DNA from: Lentimicrobiaceae bacterium
GTDB taxonomy: Bacteria > Bacteroidota > Bacteroidia > Bacteroidales > JALOCA01
Length of the DNA: 29,960 nucleotides
Assembly (NCBI GenBank): GCA_023227965.1
Contig: JALOCA010000041.1
Span: 1 to 29,960 of the forward strand
Reading direction: 5' to 3'
The notes beneath the pieces are model-generated. The model was not told the origin of the DNA and made no database searches. It saw only the letters and a list, made by a program, of their open reading frames with translations. Position 1 is the stretch's first letter, and every line of letters starts with the position of its first letter. This document shows, piece after piece, positions 8,825-15,466 of this stretch. The translations under genes and the position numbers were made by a program.

Positions 8825-10861
8825 ATGTATTTTTTTAAAAATAACAGAGATAGACAAATTTCTAAAATATTATTTATAAATAATATTTTAATTTCATTTT
8901 TTCTTACCATTATTATAGGTTATTTTTGGACAAAACAACAACAGAAACAATTTGCTGCCGATTCAAAAAAAGTCAGAAATGATTATATAAATTTCCAAAA
9001 ACATATTATTAAAAATGAAACGGAAAAAGTTGTTGATTATATTCAGTATAACAAAAAGATAACCATTCAGAAACTTAGAATTTCTCTTTATGAAAAAGTA
9101 AATGAAGCCTATACTTTGGCTGATAGAATTTATCAACAATACAAAGGCATTAAATCTGATGCAGAAATAAAAGAAATGATAAAGAATTCCATGGAAGGTT
9201 TATTTTCTAATAGAAAATACAGACATTTTTATATTTATACCCTTAATGGGGTTCAGGTAATGAACTCTTCCCAACCACAGTTTAACGGTAAAAACCAAAT
9301 CCATTTCATAGATAATTCAAATAATAAAGTTATTCAAAACGAATTAGATTTTTTGCAGAAGCATTCTGAAGGGAGTATTGATTATCAATTAAGCCCGAAT
9401 AAAATCAACTGGGAAACCCCTATATCGAAAATTGCCTATGTAAAAAAATTCGCACCCTTCGCATGGTATATTGGTACCAGGGAATACCTGACCGATTATA
9501 AAAAAGAGGTACAGAATGATATTTTAAACAGAATCAAATCTATTCGCTTCAATAACAACGGGTATGTTTTCGTGAATACAGTAAATGGCTTCTCTTTAAT
9601 TAAAGGAGGAGAACGTAATGTTCCTCCTATAAATATTTTGCAACAGTCTGACAGCAACTGGATAAACATTTTTAATCAGCAGTTACAACAGGCAAAAAAC
9701 AAAGAAGGCGGATACATTGTTTACAACTGGAAAGAAAAAGGATATACCCATTATTCAAAAAAAATTACTTTCATCAAATCTGTCCCCGAATGGAATTGGA
9801 TTATCGGTGCTGGAGTAAATCTTGATGCTCTTGAGAAAAATATCACTTTACAAAAAAAAGATATTGAAGCAAAAATACAAATTAATATCTTTAAAATTAT
9901 TGGAATATTATTTATTTCGCTGATAATAAGTTTTATTTTAGCAAGAGGGCTTTCCCAACGCATCAAAAATAATTTTAATGCGTTCAACCTTTTTTTCGAA
10001 AAAGCCGCAAAGGATTTTACTATGATTTCTATTAAAGATTTGCATTTCCGTGAATTTAAAAATCTGGCTGCTTCCGCAAACCAAATGATAGAAGAAAGAG
10101 CAAAAATTAATGAAGAACTTATGCAGAAGCACCAACTTTTGACAGAAGCGAAAGAAAAAGCCGAAGATGCTGACAAGCTGAAAACAGCTTTTCTGGCAAA
10201 TATGAGCCATGAAATACGTACTCCTATGAATGCCATCATTGGATTTTCTTCACTTCTGGCTGAACCGGATTTAACTAAGGAAGATAGATTAAGCTATATT
10301 GACAAAATTAATAAATCGGGTGAATCATTGATGAACCTCATCAATGATATTATTGATACTGCCAAAATTGAATCTGGACAATTAAAAATTCACAAATCGG
10401 ATTGTGCTATAAACGAATTAATGTTAGAATTAAAACATCTTTATTCTGAATTGATTTACAATGAGAATAAAAATATTGAATTAATCATTTCCGTTCAGGA
10501 AGGCTTAGAAAACTGTATTCTTTTTACAGATGCATTACGCTTAAAACAAGTTTTTATCAACCTGATAAATAATGCCTTAAAATTTACACATGATGGATAC
10601 ATCGAATTAGGTTATAATAAAATAAGCGACACCCTGCTGCAATTTTATGTGAAAGATACCGGTATAGGGATTGAAAACGAACATCTTAAAATTATTTTTG
10701 ATCGGTTTAGGCAAATAGATGGTAGCCATACTCGGAAATTTGGAGGTAATGGATTAGGATTATCCATAAGTAGAAATATTATTGAGTTACTCGGCGGAAA
10801 AATCTGGGTTACTTCCATACCCGGTTTAGGCTCTACTTTCTTTTTTACACATCCTCTATAA
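8825..10861 (+). CDS. Cache-domain sensor histidine kinase (orphan)
   Basis: A 678-residue membrane kinase. A first membrane helix lies at about 16-36, then an extracytoplasmic sensor of ~300 residues with Cache features (NNNGYVFVNTVNG near 240 and the terminal block PEWNWIIGAGVNLDALEKNI typical of double/single Cache domains), a second helix at about 352-373, a HAMP-like linker and coiled coil, then HisKA with H462 in LANMSHEIRTPMNAIIGF and a HATPase domain with the N box (INLINNALKFT), VKDTGIGI and GGNGLGLSISRNIIELLGG. No receiver domain follows and no response regulator lies in this window. Cache domains bind small ligands such as organic acids or amino acids; the ligand is unknown. The gene is much more AT-rich than its neighbours and stands beside a transposase remnant, which suggests acquisition. 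Confidence 0.92.
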   Translation: MYFFKNNRDRQISKILFINNILISFFLTIIIGYFWTKQQQKQFAADSKKVRNDYINFQKHIIKNETEKVVDYIQYNKKITIQKLRISLYEKVNEAYTLADRIYQQYKGIKSDAEIKEMIKNSMEGLFSNRKYRHFYIYTLNGVQVMNSSQPQFNGKNQIHFIDNSNNKVIQNELDFLQKHSEGSIDYQLSPNKINWETPISKIAYVKKFAPFAWYIGTREYLTDYKKEVQNDILNRIKSIRFNNNGYVFVNTVNGFSLIKGGERNVPPINILQQSDSNWINIFNQQLQQAKNKEGGYIVYNWKEKGYTHYSKKITFIKSVPEWNWIIGAGVNLDALEKNITLQKKDIEAKIQINIFKIIGILFISLIISFILARGLSQRIKNNFNAFNLFFEKAAKDFTMISIKDLHFREFKNLAASANQMIEERAKINEELMQKHQLLTEAKEKAEDADKLKTAFLANMSHEIRTPMNAIIGFSSLLAEPDLTKEDRLSYIDKINKSGESLMNLINDIIDTAKIESGQLKIHKSDCAINELMLELKHLYSELIYNENKNIELIISVQEGLENCILFTDALRLKQVFINLINNALKFTHDGYIELGYNKISDTLLQFYVKDTGIGIENEHLKIIFDRFRQIDGSHTRKFGGNGLGLSISRNIIELLGGKIWVTSIPGLGSTFFFTHPL

Positions 10862-10924
10862 TTTATTTAATCTTCAATAAATAAATTGCCTTACTTTTAC
10901 TAAATGATCCCGATAAATTATTAG

Positions 10925-11196
10925 AATTTCATTCTGCATACTATCAGTAAAAACAAGATTTACAGTTTACACGAACCACAAACATCCTGAATTGAACCTA
11001 TCATTGGACACTTGAAAACCGACTGCCATATGATGAAAAATTATTTGAAAAGCACTACCAAATTAACACTTTAATGGCTGCCATTGCACTTAATTTTAAA
11101 AAATTACTTCGCAAAGATGAATGCAATTTCCTTTTGTACTTTTTTGAAATTATACTTTTAGAGCTTTTAGCATTCAGCAAGTTGAAATTAAAATAA
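10925..11196 (+). pseudogene. Decayed IS5-like transposase, C-terminal part, deleted and frameshifted
   Basis: Three pieces can be read. At 10949-10978 the frame gives KNKIYSLHEP, the segment that in IS5-group transposases precedes a conserved CI-x-KGK block. Directly after it the same frame, past a TGA, gives IEPIIGHLKTDCHMMKNYLK (10991-11050), which normally lies far downstream, so an internal deletion has fused the two. Then the frame shifts and continues as INTLMAAIALNFKKLLRKDE and on to a TAA at 11194. The order and wording match the ending of IS5-family transposases in Bacteroidetes. No terminal repeats were recognised. It cannot be active. Confidence 0.75.
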
Positions 11197-11228
11197 AAGC
11201 AATGAGATTGTTTTTGTGAATTGAATAC

Positions 11229-11262
11229 ATTTTGGGGGCAACAAGCCCTATAACCCCAAAAT
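11229..11262. terminator. Inverted repeat at the end of the W/Mo locus, possible terminator
   Basis: ATTTTGGGG (11229-11237) and CCCCAAAAT (11254-11262) form a perfect 9-bp stem 15 bp beyond the stop of the ABC ATPase gene. There is no T run after it on the minus strand, so its role as a terminator is uncertain. Confidence 0.35.
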
Positions 11263-11277
11263 CCTAATTCATAGCCT

Positions 11278-12336
11278 CTAACTAATAAACCTCACCGCCA
11301 TTGCCTTAAAGCTAATGGTGCATTGCATCCCGGTATCTAAGTGAAGCTGTTCCACCGATTCACGGGTGATGAGCACGGCAAACACTATGCCTTGGGTATC
11401 CACCAGCACTTCTATGCCGCGCATGGTGGGTATGAGTTCGAGGATGGTTCCGGGCAGGTTGTTCCTGGCGCTGCTTTCCGCCTCATGTAGCATCAGCACG
11501 ATGTCTTCGGCGGGTATCATCACAAAACCTTCGCCCGACACGCCGTTATCGCCCATTTCAATGGTGATGTTATTCGATAACGTAGCAAGACAGGTATTCT
11601 TCTCTTCATTCCTTACGGCAACAGCAGGGAAGAAATTCTTTATCCCGGCAAAGCGGGCAATAAAATCCGTCTTGGGATGATGGAACACCTCTTCAGGAGT
11701 TCCTGTTTGCAGTATCTGTCCTTTATCCATCACCGCCAGCCGGTTTCCCAGCGAAATGGCTTCCTCATAGTCGTGGGTAACGTGCATGATCGTTTGTCCG
11801 TTGCGGTTAAGCTTACGCAAAAGGCTACGCAGTTCCGAGCGCAACTGAACATCGAGGGACGAAAGCGGTTCGTCTAATAAAAGGATGTCGGGACGCAAGG
11901 CAAGGGTTCGCGCCAGCGCCACCCGTTGCAGTTCGCCACCCGATAACGTGGCAGGACTGCGGTGCAACAGTTGCGAAATGCCCATCATCTCCGCCAATTC
12001 CCCGGTCTTTTCGCAGATTTCCTGCTTAGGTAGTCCTTCCGTTTTTAACGTGTAGGCTATATTTTCTTTTACCGAAAGGTGCGGAAACACGGCATAATCC
12101 TGAAACACCAGCCCGACTTTGCGTTTTTGTATCTTCTCGTTGGTGATATCCCTTTCGTTCAGGATAATCTTGCCTTTATCCGGATGAACCAGCCCGGCAA
12201 CAATCTCAAGCAGCAACGATTTTCCCGCCCCCGACTCCCCAAGCAGTATAAAATACTCACCCGGCTCCACCGATAAGGTTATTCCCGAAAGCGAAAAGCC
12301 TTCATACTCTTTTTCTATGTTTTCCAGGTGTAGCAT
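11278..12336 (-). CDS. wtpC: Tungstate/molybdate ABC transporter, ATP-binding protein
   Basis: A 352-residue ABC ATPase that powers oxyanion import across the inner membrane. Walker A is G33-ESGAGKS, the Q-loop lies in VGLVFQDYAVFPHLS, the signature is L131-SGGELQRVALARTLA and Walker B is ILLLD155-E156. Residues ~225-352 form the extra C-terminal region seen in ModC/WtpC/CysA-type ATPases, with a TOBE/MOP-like segment (NNLPGTILELIPTMRGIEVL onwards), which in this family can bind the oxyanion and gate transport. It is split from its permease gene by a 543-bp repeat-filled gap, so it may have its own promoter. Sulfate specificity is not excluded by this gene alone; the WtpA neighbour argues for W/Mo. 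Confidence 0.88.
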   Translation of the reverse strand: MLHLENIEKEYEGFSLSGITLSVEPGEYFILLGESGAGKSLLLEIVAGLVHPDKGKIILNERDITNEKIQKRKVGLVFQDYAVFPHLSVKENIAYTLKTEGLPKQEICEKTGELAEMMGISQLLHRSPATLSGGELQRVALARTLALRPDILLLDEPLSSLDVQLRSELRSLLRKLNRNGQTIMHVTHDYEEAISLGNRLAVMDKGQILQTGTPEEVFHHPKTDFIARFAGIKNFFPAVAVRNEEKNTCLATLSNNITIEMGDNGVSGEGFVMIPAEDIVLMLHEAESSARNNLPGTILELIPTMRGIEVLVDTQGIVFAVLITRESVEQLHLDTGMQCTISFKAMAVRFIS

Positions 12337-12380
12337 TTTTTAAATTTTTTAATTGGTTAATGTGCTAATTAGCTAATTAT

Positions 12381-12508
12381 ACGAATCAAGAATTAAAACC
12401 TTCTCTGTGCAGCTCTGTGTTTCCTCTGTGCAGCTCTGTGAAATAAAATGTTAAATTACACAGAGAACCACTGAGAATTCACGGAGAATCACGGAGTTTA
12501 CAATTTAT
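12381..12508. repeat. CTCTGTG/CACAGAG-type repeat, copy 1
   Basis: Starts CGAATCAAGAATTAAAACC, then CTCTGTGCAGCTCTGTG twice (12404-12420 and 12425-12441), the unit AAATAAAATGTTAAATTACA and finally CAGAGAACCACTGAG with CACGGAG motifs. The two halves are partly complementary (CTCTGTG against CACAGAG), so the transcript can fold. Copy 2 lies about 85 bp to the right in the same orientation. Confidence 0.8.
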
Positions 12509-12594
12509 ATCTTTTATTCCTGTCTTCAGTAATATTCTATTAAAATTAATGTAGCCAAGCCAGGAGACCTTCTTTTTTTGGTTAAATTAATCAT

Positions 12595-12718
12595 GCGAAT
12601 CAAAGGTTGAAACCTTCTCTGTGCAACTCTGTGAAATAAAATGTTAAATTACACAGAGAACCACTAAGTCCCGATAACTATCGGGATCACGGAGAACCAC
12701 GGAGTTTATTATTTATAT
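12595..12718. repeat. CTCTGTG/CACAGAG-type repeat, copy 2, with inserted palindrome
   Basis: Same order as copy 1 (CGAATCAAAGGTTGAAACC, CTCTGTGCAACTCTGTG, AAATAAAATGTTAAATTACA, CAGAGAACCACTAAG, CACGGAG) but with only one CTCTGTG pair. Between CCACTAAG and TCACGGAG it carries an extra palindrome TCCCGATAACTATCGGGA (12669-12686) that copy 1 lacks. Confidence 0.8.
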
Positions 12719-12879
12719 TTTTATAAATCATAGAAACAGTAATTTGTCTTTCGACTCTTAATCCTGCATTGATTTGCATTAATTATAGATTAGCATCATT
12801 TCATCTTCAAATCAGCACATTTTCAAATTTTCAAATCAACTTATTTTCAAATTAGCTCATTACCGAATTATCCCATTAG

Positions 12880-13665
12880 CTAATTCTTTTTCTCCTTCGC
12901 CAGGCTTCTCAAAAGGATAAAAAACACCAGTGATACCATTATAAAAATTACCGATACCGGCCGGGCATATTTCAGTCCGAAAGCGCCAAAACGTTCAAAA
13001 ATAAGTACGGAAGTAACCATCGGATGATAGGCAATGATTACCACGGCGCCAAATTCGCTCATTCCCCTTGCAAACATCATGATCAGTCCGGAAATGATGC
13101 TTCGCCATGCCAGTGGCAGGGAGATGGTGAAAAATACCCTTAACGGGGAAGCTCCCAGGGTAAGGGCTGCCTTTTCCAGACGTTCGGGAACGGCAGCAAA
13201 ACCGTCGCGGGCCGCATTGAGCAGAAACGGAAGACTAACAAAAGCCATAGCAACGGCTATCCCCAGCGGATGTCCGACGAAATCGAGTCCTGCCACCGAA
13301 GCAAGTTTTCCCAATGGTGAACTCCTCGAAACAAATCCCAGGATAGCAATACCGGCAGCCGAATGAGGAATCACAATGGGTAAATCCACTATGCCGGAGA
13401 CCAGCCGCTTCATGGGAAAATTCCTGCGGGCAAGCAGATAAGCCAGGGGAATAGCTCCCAGGGCAAATACCACCGTCGCCAGCATGGAAGTCCATAAGGT
13501 AAGGAAAATACTATCGGTAACCTCCTTGTCGCGGGTAGTTTCCACCACATCCTGCAAAGGCGTTGCCAGGAACATCCCTGCCAAAGGCGCAAGGACAAAA
13601 AGCAACACCATCCCGCCAAGGAGCATAAAAACCCAATGCATCGTATCTTTTCTGTATATCCTCAC
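12880..13665 (-). CDS. wtpB: Tungstate/molybdate ABC transporter, permease
   Basis: A 261-residue inner-membrane permease with about six hydrophobic helices. It carries the binding-protein-dependent permease motif in the loop EKAALTLGASPLRVFFTISL (EAA motif) and the block IVDLPIVIPHSAAGIAIL that is characteristic of the ModB/WtpB/CysT group. The frame starts with GTG at 13665 (MRIYRKDT with basic residues before the first helix); an ATG eight codons later (MHWVFMLL) is the alternative. It follows the methyltransferase gene by 44 bp. Specificity is taken from the WtpA-like binding protein in the same locus. Confidence 0.9.
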   Translation of the reverse strand: MRIYRKDTMHWVFMLLGGMVLLFVLAPLAGMFLATPLQDVVETTRDKEVTDSIFLTLWTSMLATVVFALGAIPLAYLLARRNFPMKRLVSGIVDLPIVIPHSAAGIAILGFVSRSSPLGKLASVAGLDFVGHPLGIAVAMAFVSLPFLLNAARDGFAAVPERLEKAALTLGASPLRVFFTISLPLAWRSIISGLIMMFARGMSEFGAVVIIAYHPMVTSVLIFERFGAFGLKYARPVSVIFIMVSLVFFILLRSLAKEKKN

Positions 13666-13709
13666 CGGGTTTGTTATTTTTAGTTAAACTTCAGATTATT
13701 CCTGCAAGG

Positions 13710-14390
13710 CTATTTCGTAAACACATTTACCCTTGCAGTGGATTTGAACAATTTATGTATCCAGCCTTCTTTTTCGGCTTTCCGTACGATAGCTTCTGCC
13801 TGGCGTATCAACGATTGGCGATATACCGAATCCTGCACGTAGATATTCATTGCCTTGATAAAATGTCCGAGGGAGCGCTCCATATAGAAAAAACTTTCTG
13901 CCACAGGCTTAAGTCCGTAATCCGGTGCCTTTTTCAAGGCTCTGTAGGCTTTTCTTTGTATCAACAATTCGTCGTGCAACAAACTGCTAAGCTCATAATA
14001 GCATCCTTTTTCGAGCGATGGTTCTATAAATATAGCCATACCTTCCGGTTTCAACACCCTTGCACATTCTTTTATGGCATCATTAAAATGCCCTTCGGGA
14101 ACATGGTGAAGACTCGACATAAACAAAACGGCATCTGCATAATCATCCGGAAAAGGCATCTGCTGAGCCATGCCTTCGATGTATTTCTCGTTTCCTACTT
14201 TTGGAAATGCCATAGCCTGAACAATAAGTTCCGGGATGTCCACCCCGGTAACATCTGCGCCATGAGTAGCAAGCCAGCGGACCAAATCGCCTATGCCACA
14301 GCCAATATCAACAATCGTTTTGCCGGCAGGCTGCAACCATTGCAGAACAACATCCTTTTCAGAAGCAGCAAAAACATAATCATAATTCAT
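13710..14390 (-). CDS. Class I SAM-dependent methyltransferase
   Basis: A 226-residue methyltransferase. I chose the ATG at 14390 (MNYDYVFAASEKDVV); the frame extends seven codons upstream only to a TTG. Motif I is VDIGCGIGDLVRWLA, followed by GADVTGVDIPELIVQA (motif with acidic residue for the SAM ribose), ADAVLFMSSLHHVPEG and VLKPEGMAIFIEPS, the order of UbiE/methyltransf-11-like enzymes. The substrate is unknown. It is sandwiched between the exported sulfite-oxidase-fold gene and the permease gene with 44-bp gaps, so it is probably expressed with the Mo/W uptake genes; whether it modifies a metal-binding molecule is speculation. Confidence 0.85.
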   Translation of the reverse strand: MNYDYVFAASEKDVVLQWLQPAGKTIVDIGCGIGDLVRWLATHGADVTGVDIPELIVQAMAFPKVGNEKYIEGMAQQMPFPDDYADAVLFMSSLHHVPEGHFNDAIKECARVLKPEGMAIFIEPSLEKGCYYELSSLLHDELLIQRKAYRALKKAPDYGLKPVAESFFYMERSLGHFIKAMNIYVQDSVYRQSLIRQAEAIVRKAEKEGWIHKLFKSTARVNVFTK

Positions 14391-14434
14391 GGAAAAAAAA
14401 TTAATTCCCAAAATTAAAGAAAATATCGGTACGC

Positions 14435-15454
14435 TTATTTCAATAAATCGAAACGAATTTCGGTAATTGCTTTCACAGCCCTGTCGGAGAAGAAATCGGC
14501 GGCAGGAAAGATAGAAAAGCGTCCTCCGTCGGCATTTTTGCCTTTATCTACCAGCATAAACTCGGCCTGATCGTTGCGATTCATCAGTTCGCTGAATGTG
14601 CAGGCACAGCGGTAGCCATCCTTTCCTGCAAAGACAAAAATCCCTTTTTGCAGGTTTTCGCGGGTTACCGGAAAATACTTAGCGGCAACGTCCTTGAGCT
14701 TAACTCCGGTAAACGGCGTTACGGAATGTATGCCTTTGCCACGACCGTAAAATATGGTCGGATAGGTATTCATGCATAAACCAGCAGGCAGTTGCTTAAT
14801 CGCACCTTCTTTTTTATCGCCGTTAAGGATAGAAAATTCCGGGGATGAGAATGGATTCATTTCACGCTCCACTTTATAGGAAGCATTCAATGAATGAATG
14901 GTAATTTTGGTTGGGTTAGAAATGTTGCGTTCAGTAATCAGGTCGCCGACAACAATAAGACGGCTTTCGGCCGGTAAGGGCCATAAATCCTTGGTTTTGC
15001 TGGGCACAATATGCATCACCTTGTTGGCGATAATGATTTCGTGCCGGTGGATGGGATAGTAAATCTCACCCCAACTGATCACCACCGATTCGCCTTTATT
15101 GTTCGACACTTCCACGTACAGGTCGATAATTGGTGAAAACTCGGCTTTGTTTTTCTTGGCAAGGATAAATTTATTTAAAATGTCGTAGAGCGAATAACCA
15201 TCGTAGCGGTAAGCGCCAACAAAACTGTCCTTTCCATCATTCAGCACGGTTTCCTTTACGATGACCGAGCGCACCGGAAGCGTGGAAAGTTGTAGCGTTC
15301 CGGGATTGGAAATCTCGCCGGTAACTTCTATGCTGGTAGCACCCGGAAGGGTAATAGTTTCGGCATCATCATAAAAATCGTTGGTGGCAGTTTGGGCAAA
15401 TGTTCCGCAACAAGCGGTAAAAATGGCAAATAATAAAGCTAAAATCTTTTTCAT
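14435..15454 (-). CDS. Exported protein with two sulfite-oxidase-like (molybdopterin-binding-fold) halves
   Basis: A 339-residue exported protein (signal peptide MKKILALLFAIFTACCGTFAQ). I do not recognise a named family, but both halves read like the oxidoreductase molybdopterin-binding fold. Half 1 (about 38-200): VTGEISNPGTLQLSTL, YDGYSLYDILNKF, LYVEVSNNKGESVVISWGEI and a closing ISNPTKITIHS. Half 2 (about 225-339): FTGVKLKDVAAKYFP, IFVFAGKDGYRCACTFSELM, GGRFSIFPAADFFSDRAVKA and ITEIRFDLL. The cofactor-ligand cysteine motif of true sulfite oxidases is not seen. It lies 12 bp after the TonB receptor gene, so a role in handling the transported metal or a substrate in the periplasm is likely, but unproven. 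Confidence 0.6.
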   Translation of the reverse strand: MKKILALLFAIFTACCGTFAQTATNDFYDDAETITLPGATSIEVTGEISNPGTLQLSTLPVRSVIVKETVLNDGKDSFVGAYRYDGYSLYDILNKFILAKKNKAEFSPIIDLYVEVSNNKGESVVISWGEIYYPIHRHEIIIANKVMHIVPSKTKDLWPLPAESRLIVVGDLITERNISNPTKITIHSLNASYKVEREMNPFSSPEFSILNGDKKEGAIKQLPAGLCMNTYPTIFYGRGKGIHSVTPFTGVKLKDVAAKYFPVTRENLQKGIFVFAGKDGYRCACTFSELMNRNDQAEFMLVDKGKNADGGRFSIFPAADFFSDRAVKAITEIRFDLLK

Positions 15455-15466
15455 AAATTGGATTTT

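Larger units (their letters stand above)
10862..11277. other. Intergenic stretch with transposase remnant
   Basis: Apart from the transposase remnant (10925-11196) and the GC-rich hairpin at 11229-11262, nothing is seen between the rightward kinase and the leftward ABC ATPase gene. Confidence 0.5.
12337..12879. other. Repeat-filled gap between permease and ATPase genes
   Basis: No gene is seen. The stretch holds two direct copies of a ~125-bp repeat (12381-12508 and 12595-12718). Short AT-rich runs such as TTTTCAAATTTTCAAATCAA around 12815-12840 fill the rest. The gap interrupts what is otherwise a tightly packed leftward operon. Confidence 0.7.

Noticed and set aside
9751..10239. 162-codon minus-strand frame opposite the histidine kinase
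   Set aside because: Shadow of the AT-rich kinase gene; composition is hydrophobic/Ser-rich as expected for an antisense frame.
13034..13366. 110-codon forward frame opposite the permease gene
   Set aside because: Antisense shadow of a well-supported permease; no start signal and no recognisable protein.
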